A program made the translations under genes and the position numbers. Under the pieces are notes generated by a model. The model worked only from the letters and a program-made list of their open reading frames with translations. It did no database searches and was not told the origin of the DNA. Shown piece after piece: positions 18,279 to 26,915 of a stretch of 64,000 nucleotides of DNA. The first letter of the stretch is position 1. The number at the start of each line of letters is the position of its first letter. The stretch is from JAAYAY01 sp964563135 (lineage in GTDB: Bacteria; Planctomycetota; Planctomycetia; Pirellulales; Thermoguttaceae). The DNA is taken from contig CAZLWV010000019.1 in assembly GCA_964563135.1 (NCBI GenBank), positions 9,599 through 73,598 on the forward strand. The letters run 5' to 3'.

Positions 18279-19313
18279 TCAGCGCTGATAGATCGGCAGC
18301 GCCGCAGTCTCCAGTTGGAGGATGGTCAGGTTGATAGCCGTCGTGTATACCGGCCCGATGTATCCCTGGCTCCAGGAACCATCGGGACTGGCCTCGTTGA
18401 CGATTCGCGCACAGACGCGGTCTCGGTACTCCTCCCATGCCTGGCCGCCCTCACGATACTCGACCTGGGAGAAGTAGTAGTGGGCGTAGTGCCAGTGGCC
18501 GAAGCCGCTGTTGGCGATATTGGAGAGGTTTTTCCGGCAGTAGTCCAGGAGTTTGGGCACGTACTGGCTATCGTAATCGCCGGCATTGTAGAGGCAGGCG
18601 ATGGCAGCGGCGCTGATCGCCGGGCGGCCGCCTCCGCCTCGGGAATTGTACTGCACGCCGCCGCTGCCGTTTTCCAGGGAACACTTCTTGATGTAGTCAA
18701 TCGCCTTGTCGATGATTTCGTTGGGCACGGGAATACCCGCATTCCGACAGCCGCGCAGCCCCTGGACCTGGGTGATGGTGGTCGAACCCTCATCGAACTC
18801 ATTGCCGTCCTTGGCGCTGACGTAGCCCCAGCCCCCCGCCTTGGTCTGAGCCCGGCCGGTGAACTCCACGGCCCGGGTCAGAATATCGATGAGCTGCTGG
18901 CGGCGCGTTGCGTCTTCTTCTTCTCCCAGCACTTGGGAGAGAAACAGCATGGAGAATCCGTGGCCGTAGGTGTAGCGGTCGTCGCGATCCGGATCACCGA
19001 TCAAGCCATTTGTGCGGCTGCGGGCGACCAGGTAGTCGACGGCTCGGCGCAGATGGGCAGCGTACTTCCCCTGGGTCGTTGTCGATCCTTCGCAGAGGAG
19101 GGCAATCCCCGCCATAGCCGTGATTGCGGTGGGATAGCGGTCGTTGGCGGCGGACCAGTAGCCTGCGCGCGACTGCTGGGCGACGAGCCACTCCAACCCC
19201 TGATCGACGACGCGTCTCACGTCGGGCTCGGCGCCGGAGAGCGGCGCTGCGCCGAGCAGCAGGCCAATGGCGATCAGAGTTTCCAGGTTCTTGAGATGAC
19301 CAGCGACTTCCAT
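18279..19313 (-). CDS. Terpenoid-cyclase/prenyltransferase alpha-alpha toroid protein, secreted
   Basis: 344-residue protein with an N-terminal hydrophobic leader (about 10-28), then repeats of the squalene-cyclase/prenyltransferase toroid type. Examples are QGLEWLVAQQSRAGYWSA at 38-55, AVDYLVARSRTNG near 91, and AIDYIKKCSLENGSGGVQYN near 204. The cyclase DxDD catalytic motif is not seen, so terpene cyclisation is unlikely. Planctomycetes encode many exported proteins of this fold whose function is unknown. It lies 62 bp downstream of the giant TPR/PQQ gene and may share its transcript. Confidence 0.8.
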   Translation of the reverse strand: MEVAGHLKNLETLIAIGLLLGAAPLSGAEPDVRRVVDQGLEWLVAQQSRAGYWSAANDRYPTAITAMAGIALLCEGSTTTQGKYAAHLRRAVDYLVARSRTNGLIGDPDRDDRYTYGHGFSMLFLSQVLGEEEDATRRQQLIDILTRAVEFTGRAQTKAGGWGYVSAKDGNEFDEGSTTITQVQGLRGCRNAGIPVPNEIIDKAIDYIKKCSLENGSGGVQYNSRGGGGRPAISAAAIACLYNAGDYDSQYVPKLLDYCRKNLSNIANSGFGHWHYAHYYFSQVEYREGGQAWEEYRDRVCARIVNEASPDGSWSQGYIGPVYTTAINLTILQLETAALPIYQR

Positions 19314-19375
19314 GTGGTAAATGTTGCCTCAGATTGTTACGCAGTCCTTGCCCCGGACGACCCCGCTGCGATCTT

Positions 19376-22300
19376 TCATCGGGCCGGGGCCAGATCCGCC
19401 GGGATACGGTCGCGAATGGCAGGCTCGAGCGGCGGCGGGACCTTCTTCTGGGACGGCTGCTTCTCCGCGGCGCGGGCCGGCCTGGCCTGGCCGGATCCCT
19501 GGTCTGCGGCGTCGCTCGTGCGATCGCTTTCCTCTTCGGAAAAGGGCAGCGAAGAGTCGCCGAAGTCGAAGCCCTCTCCGGGCACTCCGGCCTCCCGGAG
19601 CACGGCGCGCCAGATGGCTTCCAGCGGATTGGGCGGGAGCTCCTCGGCGTCGTACACGGTGGCGCCTTCGGGGATCGGTTCGTTGGTGAACTGCAGGTCG
19701 AAGGTTTCCTGCTGCATGCGGATCTCGACGCGGGACTGCTGCGGCAGGGCCGCGATTTCGAAGGTATTGCTGCCCTGGTTGAACTCCCGATGGGCCACGA
19801 TCGCGCCGGTGCGGGTGTCGACGCAAAGGATACCGATCTTTGGCTGACGGGGGCGGTTGGGCGTCAGCTCCTGCACGGCGCGAATGAACGTCAGGCAGGG
19901 CACGTCCCTGGGCTGGACCAGCGGCATGAACTGATCGTGAATCTCTGTGGGCTGTTTCCAGAGGGGCTTGCCGTGGTCGTCGAAGGCAAAGATCCGGGCC
20001 GAGCCGATGGGACGCGAATTGAGTCCGGAGACGTCGTGAATCTGCCGCTTGGGGTCGACGTGGATGACGCGGTTGTTGGCGACCACCAGATACTGTCCCC
20101 TGCGAGGGAGCACGACGACGTCGGTCAGGGGCTGCTGGAGTTTGAGTTCCGTGTCGACGATCGAACGGCCGTCGGCAAGATGGATCAGGCGAAAGCGGCC
20201 CTCGGCCGTGTAGATTGCGATCGCCTCACCTTCGACGAGTTGTTGCCGAGCCGTGGCGGGAAACGGGAAAGGTCCCCAGACAACGCTTTCCTGTGCGGAG
20301 GCGATCGGGTCGACCATCTTCAGAAGGAATCCTTGTTGCTGCTCTTCCCAGCACACGATCCGGCGGCCCACCGTGGCGAGTCGTTGTGGTTCCGGGGGAA
20401 CCGTGCGTGGCTCCAGTTCCATGCCATCGGTGGTGCGGAAGATCCTGGCTTCGGTGGACTGGCGGGGCACGACCACCACGTAATGGTCGTCGCCAAAGAT
20501 CACGCTCTGGGTGGGAATCCCGTCGCGTTTCCAGAGCGTCTCGCCTGTTGCGGGGTCCAGGGCTGTGAAGACCCGCGAACGCGTGACGCAGACGAGCGAC
20601 TCGCCGAGCGTCAGTCCGCCCCCGGCGGAGTAGCCGAGCGATCGGAAGCCGAGGTTTCCGTCGATCATCACGAACGGTCCGTTTCCGGCACCCGACGGGA
20701 AGAGATGCCGCCGCGATGCGGCGAGTCCCGCCTGGTCGAGCGGCTCTTTCCAGGCGACGGCCGGAGTTCCGTCCTCGTTGGTTCTGAGGGTATCGAGGGC
20801 TATGACCTGACTACCCAGCGACAGGATCAGCAGATGCCCGCAAGCGCCCACGGGCATCGTGCCGCGAGCGAGTGCCAGTTGCCCCACCTCGCCGAACTGG
20901 GCGTAGGGCAAACGCCACTGGACCTGGCCCAAGCTGTTCCTGGCAATCAGGTGTTGCGGCTGGTGCTCGATGATCAAGTCCTTGAAGAACATTCCCTTGC
21001 GGTTTTGCAGGGGAAGCTGACCGCGCACGTAATTGACAGCAAGGGTCCCCTGCTCGACCGGGCGCACCTCGGTCTTGACAAGGCCGAGCGGCCAGACAGC
21101 AGGCGAGCGGGCCTGGCGAACGGGATCATGCTGTTCGGTGAACCGGGCCGCCCAGCGCTGTGCGTTCTGGGCGTCGGCAAAAGGCACGCCGGCCCAGCGG
21201 GTCTCGATCTGCTGGAGCAGCACGGCGGCGTCGGAAAACCGTCCGGCATCGGTGAGCATCGTGGCCCAGCGTGCCAGCCGCGATGCTTGAATCTCGCCCG
21301 GGCAATCGCGGATGTCGGCAATCATCGCCTGCTCCGCTTCCGACAGGCGCTGAGCCTTGATCAGCCGCTGGATCCAGTCGTTCTTGAACTGGTTTATTTC
21401 GGGAAGCCCGCCGAAGCACGACAGCAGGCATCGTTCACCGGCCTTCCCGGCCGACTTCTGGTCGTGGAGGGCTTCCTGGGACCAGCGCACCAGTTCGGCG
21501 CGGATTTCCTGGGGGGCCGATTCATACAGGCCGCGCAGCCGGGCCTGGATCCACTGATCCTCGCGGATCCAGTGATCCTCGGCGAGCTGCAGGAAGCCGA
21601 CCCGCTCGACGGCCTGGTCGACCAGGGCCCGATACTCGGCCAGGGCGCGATCGTACTGGCCCGCGGTCTGCCAGCCGGCGGCCATAAGTCGATGGAGGGT
21701 CGCGCGATCCTCCGCCGTTTCCAGCAGGTCGGCGATCTCGTCGTGAAAAGCCTGGTAGCGCGCGAAATCCTTCTGGAGGCCTTCGAACATCACGTCGCGC
21801 AGCAGCTGGCCAGCGCGAGCCGACGGGCTGGCCTGGAGCGACGCCCGCAGGTTCTCCACGGCATCGTCGAGCTTGCCGTCTTCCCAGAAGATCTCTCCGC
21901 GGAGAGCCAGCGCCTGAGCGTCGCCGGGACGGGCAGCCAGAAGCCGGTCGACCTGGGAGCGAAGCGCCTCGAGCTGGTCATACGACTCGATCCCATCTAC
22001 CCGCTGCGACAGGATCTTGCCGTTGTGGCAGACCAGGTTTCCCAGGGTGCGGTGGTCGCGCGAGCGGACGACCTGCTCGACCTTCCCGGTGGCGAGTCGC
22101 ACAGTCATCAGCTTGCCGCGTGTCATCGGCAGGTGGTAGAACTCATCGTCGCTGAAGCCGCGGCCGCTGGGCTCGGAATCGGCGGGGCAGGCAGCCAATG
22201 GGGTTTCCCAGGCGGGCTTGCCCGTTTCGAGGCTCAAGGCGGTCAGCCCCCTCCGGGCAGCCAACACGACCTTGCCTTCGGCCACTGCGGCCACGAAGAG

Positions 22301-24265
22301 CATGTCTTCCCGCGGGATTCGCCAGAGCAGCTTCCCGTCGCGGAGACTCAGGCAATGGAGCTGCTCGGAATCGGCCGGGGTGCACAGCACGCGCCCTTCA
22401 GCAACGACGACGGAGGAGTCAAGCCAGCGATTCTCGGGATTAGCGGACCGATGACGGGCGGCTCGCAGGATGGTGGGCACGTCCCGCTCGTTGCGATCCG
22501 TGTCGGCATAGCTGTAACCCCAGAGGAGCGCGCGTGCGGTCATGTCGAGGGCCACGACGGAATGGTTCGACGTGGGGCAGACGAGGATGCCATCGCCGTA
22601 GGAGGGTGAGATTCCGGACACGCGGCGCAACAGGTCCTGGTAGACGCTCTGCTCGACCACGGCCAACTGCTGCTGCCAGAGGAGCTGTCCGCTGTCGGCC
22701 TTCAGGGCAAGGAGGCGGATTTCTCCATCGATTTCGGCCAGGACGTAGAGATCGCCGAGGAGCGGCAGCGGCGGGCCCAGGAAGAACGCCCCTGCCAGCG
22801 GCAGGGGATCGTCGGAATGGGGGCCGCCCAGTTCCCACCGCAGCTTGCCTTCCGAGCGGATCTCGTAGGCGGCCAAACGGTTGTAGGTTCTGCGGAAATC
22901 GGGGCGAGCGACCCGGTTGCCCGCGGCGATCAAAGTGCCCGAGTAGATGGCGTCGAGCGGCAGGGGCAGGTCCTCGACGGCGAACACCAGCCGCCCGTCG
23001 CTCGCCAAGGTGCCAAACGTCACGTCGGCCCACAGCCGCAGTCGCAATCCGGCTTCCAGGTTGGGCTGTATGTTGGCGAATCCATCGGGTAGCGGGGCCA
23101 TTGCCGCCTCGACGGGGTCGGCAGCGGGCACTTCCCAGAGCCGTTTGCCGGTGCTGAAATCGACGGCCAGCAGGTTCGATGTCGTGCGTGTCAGAACAAT
23201 GTTGCCCAGCACGATGGGGTAGATTGCCGGCCGAAGGGGCATTTGACGGTCTTCCTGCTGCCTGGCAAGCTGATCGATCATGGTCTCCACGGTGCCGCGA
23301 TCGAAGCTCCACACGTGCCAGCGGCTGCTCATCAGGGGCCGACTGCCCGAGCTGACCGCGACGCGTTGGGGAGACCCGCCGTGCATGGTCCAGTCGCTTG
23401 CACTGGCCGAGCCGTCGGAGTGGGCCGGTCCCATGGAAGCCTCCAGCCACTGGAGCGGGTCTTCTCCCGCCTCGAACAACGGCCGCGGGCGGCCTTCGAT
23501 CAGCACCTTGTTGGCGGCGTAGCGGTCTGGAAGCGACTGGAGTGCCTCCCTGGCATCGTCCGGCATTCCGGCATCCAGCCAGCTCCGGGCCATCGCCAGG
23601 CTCAGTTGCGGTTCGAAGCGTTCGGAGGTGGTCGATTCGTCGCGAAGCCGGCGCAGGGTCAGGGCTGCGACCAGCGGACGGCCATGGTCGAAGTGATGGA
23701 GTCCGAGGAGGAAGGTCGCCTCGTAACCGGCCTCGGTGTGGAAGAACCGCCGAGCCACCTCCGCGATCATGGAGATGTCGCCCGCGGCGATCGCGCTATC
23801 GAGGGCGGATTGGGCCAGCGCGCCGAACTGCAACTCGTAGGACCGGCGGCCCTCGGCCGGGAGCGTTCCGAGAAGCCTCCTGGCCTCCGACTTGATGCTC
23901 CGGTGCACCGGGGCATCCTTGTCAGGCCTGAAGAAGAAGTCTTCGCTGCCGCTGAGAATCTTATCCAGACACTGGACCGCCTCGGCGTACCTGTTTGCTT
24001 GAAGGAGTTCTTCGGTCCGTTGGAGCAGCAGCACAACGCTGCGTTTGGCGGGCATGAAGTCTGGATCTGCCAGGCCCGGTTCGACCGCGGCGGAATCGTC
24101 TTCGGGCTCAGCGGCCGCAGTCTGGCCGAAACATGCCGGCGCGGGACTTCGGCCGAGGCCAGCAACAAGCATCAGCGCCGCCAGGAGGCACGCAAGTGGC
24201 CCGCGTCCGTTCCTGGGACGGGTCGCAGCGCCGTTCTGCTCGTCCGCCAACAACACTCTCGCCAA
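19376..24265 (-). CDS. Giant secreted TPR and PQQ-propeller protein
   Basis: About 1,629 residues. A leader peptide (about 20-48) is followed by TPR-like helical repeats (about 70-240), a first PQQ/quinoprotein-type beta-propeller (about 310-740, with phrases such as VDFSTGKRLWEVPAADP and LKADSGQLLWQQQLAVVEQ), a second helical-repeat region (about 760-1060) and a second propeller (about 1090-1540). It ends in a charged, low-complexity tail. The start shown is TTG; a GTG three codons in is an alternative. BamB-like propellers work in outer-membrane assembly or as interaction platforms. No PQQ-enzyme active-site residues were identified, so I read it as a scaffold or chaperone (inference). Confidence 0.8.
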   Translation of the reverse strand: MARVLLADEQNGAATRPRNGRGPLACLLAALMLVAGLGRSPAPACFGQTAAAEPEDDSAAVEPGLADPDFMPAKRSVVLLLQRTEELLQANRYAEAVQCLDKILSGSEDFFFRPDKDAPVHRSIKSEARRLLGTLPAEGRRSYELQFGALAQSALDSAIAAGDISMIAEVARRFFHTEAGYEATFLLGLHHFDHGRPLVAALTLRRLRDESTTSERFEPQLSLAMARSWLDAGMPDDAREALQSLPDRYAANKVLIEGRPRPLFEAGEDPLQWLEASMGPAHSDGSASASDWTMHGGSPQRVAVSSGSRPLMSSRWHVWSFDRGTVETMIDQLARQQEDRQMPLRPAIYPIVLGNIVLTRTTSNLLAVDFSTGKRLWEVPAADPVEAAMAPLPDGFANIQPNLEAGLRLRLWADVTFGTLASDGRLVFAVEDLPLPLDAIYSGTLIAAGNRVARPDFRRTYNRLAAYEIRSEGKLRWELGGPHSDDPLPLAGAFFLGPPLPLLGDLYVLAEIDGEIRLLALKADSGQLLWQQQLAVVEQSVYQDLLRRVSGISPSYGDGILVCPTSNHSVVALDMTARALLWGYSYADTDRNERDVPTILRAARHRSANPENRWLDSSVVVAEGRVLCTPADSEQLHCLSLRDGKLLWRIPREDMLFVAAVAEGKVVLAARRGLTALSLETGKPAWETPLAACPADSEPSGRGFSDDEFYHLPMTRGKLMTVRLATGKVEQVVRSRDHRTLGNLVCHNGKILSQRVDGIESYDQLEALRSQVDRLLAARPGDAQALALRGEIFWEDGKLDDAVENLRASLQASPSARAGQLLRDVMFEGLQKDFARYQAFHDEIADLLETAEDRATLHRLMAAGWQTAGQYDRALAEYRALVDQAVERVGFLQLAEDHWIREDQWIQARLRGLYESAPQEIRAELVRWSQEALHDQKSAGKAGERCLLSCFGGLPEINQFKNDWIQRLIKAQRLSEAEQAMIADIRDCPGEIQASRLARWATMLTDAGRFSDAAVLLQQIETRWAGVPFADAQNAQRWAARFTEQHDPVRQARSPAVWPLGLVKTEVRPVEQGTLAVNYVRGQLPLQNRKGMFFKDLIIEHQPQHLIARNSLGQVQWRLPYAQFGEVGQLALARGTMPVGACGHLLILSLGSQVIALDTLRTNEDGTPAVAWKEPLDQAGLAASRRHLFPSGAGNGPFVMIDGNLGFRSLGYSAGGGLTLGESLVCVTRSRVFTALDPATGETLWKRDGIPTQSVIFGDDHYVVVVPRQSTEARIFRTTDGMELEPRTVPPEPQRLATVGRRIVCWEEQQQGFLLKMVDPIASAQESVVWGPFPFPATARQQLVEGEAIAIYTAEGRFRLIHLADGRSIVDTELKLQQPLTDVVVLPRRGQYLVVANNRVIHVDPKRQIHDVSGLNSRPIGSARIFAFDDHGKPLWKQPTEIHDQFMPLVQPRDVPCLTFIRAVQELTPNRPRQPKIGILCVDTRTGAIVAHREFNQGSNTFEIAALPQQSRVEIRMQQETFDLQFTNEPIPEGATVYDAEELPPNPLEAIWRAVLREAGVPGEGFDFGDSSLPFSEEESDRTSDAADQGSGQARPARAAEKQPSQKKVPPPLEPAIRDRIPADLAPAR

Positions 24266-24877
24266 AGGACAGCCTGCCTTCCTTGCTGGAGAAATTGCCC
24301 AGTTTCGATGTTGCCGATGATGCCCTGCCGTGGAGTATTAGTTGCCCGCAGCGTGCCGAACGTTCATTTGTGTGCAGAAGGCACATGGCCGGGGCCACAC
24401 GAGAACGTTCGTAAATATTTGCTACCAATAATCTTAGAAAATTCGCAGAACCTTGGCAAGCAGAAACACGTCTCCGGGCCCGCCTGGAGAACAGGGAACC
24501 TGGGAGCACCGGAAAAAGCGTGCCAGGATGACTCGATCCGACCGCGGTCAAGAGAGCATCCTATACTGTTGGCAGACACCCTTGGCAACCAGATTTGGCA
24601 GCCCGATGAAGGAGCTGTGGTTGCCGGTGGTGATGTGTTTCTCACTTCCGTCGCCCTTGGAATCTCAGGGTCAAACGGCCTCTGAACGAGCAAGACTCGC
24701 GAAAAACGCTGGAAATTACGGGAAACGAGCGAGGCGAAGGCCGTTTTTTGCCGATTTTTTCAGGGTTTTCGCCGTTTTCGTCTTGTAATTTCGAGAAAAC
24801 GGGGTCTAATCATCCGGTCGACTGCACAGGACGGGCGACATTGGTATTTCTATGAACCTTGCAAGGAGGGTTTCATC
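24266..24877. other. Divergent intergenic region between the giant TPR/PQQ gene and the HU gene
   Basis: 612 bp. The HU-proximal end holds a clear plus-strand promoter and ribosome binding site. An AT-rich patch at about 24410-24450 probably holds the minus-strand promoter of the giant gene, but I cannot assign -35/-10 boxes with confidence. No ORF with a credible protein was seen in the remainder. Confidence 0.6.
24783..24810 (+). promoter_or_regulatory. Sigma70-type promoter of the HU gene
   Basis: TTGTAA (24783-24788), a 16-bp spacer and TCTAAT (24805-24810), followed by a leader of about 60 nt. The HU ribosome binding site is AAGGAGG at 24863-24869, 8 bp before the ATG. Confidence 0.6.
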
Positions 24878-25204
24878 ATGGCGAAGGCTGCAAAAAAGCC
24901 ACCTACCAAGACCCAGATCATGGCCACCATTGCGGAAGCAACTGGGCTCAGCAAGAAAGACGTGGCCGCCGTTTTTGAAGCATTGGAAGCCGAGGTCAAG
25001 AAGAATCTCGGAAGTCGCGGTGCCGGTTCGTTCACGATTCCCGGCCTGCTGAAGATCGAGAAGAAGCGAGTGCCCGCCAAGCCGGCCCGCAAGAACGCTC
25101 CCGATCCGTTCAATCCCGGTCAGTTCCGCGACTACCCGGCCAAGCCGGCCTGCAACAAGGTTAAGGTCCGGGCGCTGAAGAACCTGAAGGAAATGGTTCT
25201 CTGA
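24878..25204 (+). CDS. HU/IHF-family DNA-binding protein
   Basis: 108-residue basic protein of the HU family: N-terminal helices (TKTQIMATIAEATGLSKKDVAAV) and the beta-arm region (FTIPGLLKIEKKRVPAKPARK). The arm differs from E. coli HU: after the arm it runs NAPDPFNPGQFRDYPAKPACNKVKVRALKNLKEM, a variant seen in planctomycete HU-like proteins. It binds and bends DNA and compacts the nucleoid. It is monocistronic, with a promoter at 24783-24810, an almost perfect Shine-Dalgarno sequence and a rho-independent terminator immediately after, consistent with strong expression. Confidence 0.9.
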   Translation: MAKAAKKPPTKTQIMATIAEATGLSKKDVAAVFEALEAEVKKNLGSRGAGSFTIPGLLKIEKKRVPAKPARKNAPDPFNPGQFRDYPAKPACNKVKVRALKNLKEMVL

Positions 25205-25243
25205 GCCAGGCTTCACGCGGCACGCGTTTGAGACCATCCGCGG

Positions 25244-25310
25244 GGCCGCTCGGACGAACACTTCCCGCGTCAGCGGTGGAAGGAGCCGTCCGAGTGGCCT
25301 TTGCTTTTTC
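25244..25310 (+). terminator. Rho-independent terminator of the HU gene
   Basis: A 13-bp stem (25244-25256 with 25287-25299, one G-U pair) and a 30-nt loop, followed by TTTGCTTTTTC. The right arm and T-tract lie inside the last codons of the convergent maf gene, so the last residues of Maf are encoded by terminator sequence. Confidence 0.65.
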
Positions 25311-25890
25311 TTGACGCCATCTCGCTCAGCATCCGGGCCAGGAGTTCCATCGGCAGTCCGACCACGTTTGACGGGCTCCCCTGGACGACATGGACCCACT
25401 CGAGACCGTCCTGGTAGCCAAAAGCCCCAGCCTTCCCTTCCCACTGGCCGCTGGCCAGGTATAGCTCGAGTTCCGGTGCCGAGAGCGGATCCATGCGCAG
25501 GGTGGTGGTTTCGACACGGACGAGCGGCTCTTCACCCGCCACCTCCCACAGACACACCCCGCTGAGCACGCGGTGCAACTCTCCCGAAAGCGTCTGGAGC
25601 ATCTGGCGGGCGTGTTGCTGGTCGTGCGGCTTTCCGAGGATCTGTCCGTTACACTCGGCCACCGTGTCGCAGCCGAGCACCAGTCCTTCCGGCAGCCGCC
25701 GGGCGACATCGGCTGCCTTCTGGCATGCGAGGCGGGCGACCAATTGGGCTGGGTTTTCGCCGCTGCAGAGGCCGCATTCCGCCGATTCGGACGGCGGAAT
25801 TACGGTGAACTGATAGCCAGCCTCCTGGAGCAACTGGCGGCGACGGGGAGAGCGGCTGGCAAGAATGAGCGGCGGGAGGTGATGGTTCAT
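25270..25890 (-). CDS. maf: Maf-family nucleotide pyrophosphatase
   Basis: 206-residue Maf/YceF-type enzyme, expected to hydrolyse non-canonical nucleoside triphosphates to monophosphates in the cytoplasm. Family motifs are SRSPRR (12-17), VLGCDTVAE (71-79, with the metal/catalytic Asp75), GKPHD, GKAGAFGYQ, and GSPSNVVGLP near the C-terminus. The ATG at 25890 is chosen because it places the SxSPRR motif at the usual distance from the N-terminus; upstream in-frame codons would add 55 unrelated residues. It is convergent with HU and divergent from the RluA-type gene. The last 11 codons overlap the HU terminator, and the encoded tail is poorly conserved in character. Confidence 0.92.
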   Translation of the reverse strand: MNHHLPPLILASRSPRRRQLLQEAGYQFTVIPPSESAECGLCSGENPAQLVARLACQKAADVARRLPEGLVLGCDTVAECNGQILGKPHDQQHARQMLQTLSGELHRVLSGVCLWEVAGEEPLVRVETTTLRMDPLSAPELELYLASGQWEGKAGAFGYQDGLEWVHVVQGSPSNVVGLPMELLARMLSEMASRKSKGHSDGSFHR

Positions 25891-25987
25891 GGCCGGGCCG
25901 GCTCGGAGGGAGATTCGGGAGGCTGCAAGCGTCAGGAGGCTCTCGCCACTGTGCCGGCGACGGGCACGTGGTAGGATGGTAAGTCGT

Positions 25988-26017
25988 ATTCTAACCCATG
26001 ATTGGCGCTGCGCCCAA
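25988..26017 (-). promoter_or_regulatory. Candidate maf promoter
   Basis: On the minus strand: TTGGGC (26012-26017), an 18-bp spacer and TAGAAT (25988-25993), giving a leader of about 90 nt to the maf ATG. It overlaps the region just upstream of the divergent pseudouridine synthase gene. Confidence 0.45.
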
Positions 26018-26075
26018 CTGCCGGGCGACAGCCTCCGGGCCGCTTGCCGTCCCACCCCGGCCGAACCGCTACCGA

Positions 26076-26762
26076 ATGGCCATGCAGATTCCCGCTCTCG
26101 ATGTTCTGTACGAGGATAACCATGTTCTGGTGGTTTCGAAGCCGGCCCGCCTGGCGACGATGGGGGTATCCGAGGACGAGCCGTCGCTCCTGAAGGTGGC
26201 CAAATCCTGGATCAAGGAGCGTTATTCCAAGCCGGGGAACGTGTACCTGGGGGTCGTCAGCCGCCTCGACGCCCCGGTAACGGGCGCGGTCCTCCTTGCC
26301 CGCACTTCGAAGGCCGCCAACCGTTTGACCCAACAATTCCGGGCTCACGAGGTGGAGAAGGTGTATTGGGCGATCGTGGAGGGACGAGTGGACCCGCTCG
26401 AGGGAAAACTGGTCCATTGGCTGATGCCCCACGGGCGCCACCGGCGGATGCTCATCGTCGGCGCGTCGATGGAAGGCGCCAAGGAGGCCGTTCTTTCCTA
26501 TCGGCGTCTGCGGCTTGTGGGGGCGCACTCGCTGCTGGAGGTCCGGCTGGAAACGGGGCGCAAGCACCAGATCCGCATCCAACTGGCCGACCGGGGCCAC
26601 GCCGTTCTTGGGGACCGGAAATACGGGGCCCATGTGCAGTTTCCTGTTGGCATCGCCCTGCACTCCCGGCAGATCAGCTTTCAGCATCCGGTGCGCGACG
26701 AGCGGATCACGATCACGGCGCCGCTCCCGGAAGCCTGGGGAGGCTTCGGCGTGTGGGAGTGA
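26076..26762 (+). CDS. RluA-family RNA pseudouridine synthase
   Basis: 228-residue enzyme converting uridine to pseudouridine in rRNA or tRNA. Motifs are the N-terminal YEDNHVLVVSKPA, the catalytic-loop motif SRLDAPVTG (Asp65) in place of the common HRLDxxTSG, and RLETGRKHQIRIQLA. There is no S4 domain, so it is of the short RluA/TruC-like type. The ATG at 26076 is chosen because translation from 25998 would begin within the candidate maf promoter and adds a non-family leader. A second ATG two codons later is equally possible. The exact RNA target cannot be told from sequence. Confidence 0.88.
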   Translation: MAMQIPALDVLYEDNHVLVVSKPARLATMGVSEDEPSLLKVAKSWIKERYSKPGNVYLGVVSRLDAPVTGAVLLARTSKAANRLTQQFRAHEVEKVYWAIVEGRVDPLEGKLVHWLMPHGRHRRMLIVGASMEGAKEAVLSYRRLRLVGAHSLLEVRLETGRKHQIRIQLADRGHAVLGDRKYGAHVQFPVGIALHSRQISFQHPVRDERITITAPLPEAWGGFGVWE

Positions 26763-26915
26763 AGGTCGCGATTTTCCGAGCTCCACGCGAAAGCGATGCT
26801 TGGCGCCGCCCTGGCGGGTGAAGAGAATGAGGCGGAGGGGCCCGTCACTACCGGGGTGGGGTAGCTCGGCGGCATCCGGCAGCCCCTGATCGGTACGGAG
26901 CGAGCGAGATCACAG

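Noticed and set aside
19334..22609. 1,091-codon plus-strand open frame
   Set aside because: Complement of the giant TPR/PQQ gene; composition is typical of an antisense frame.
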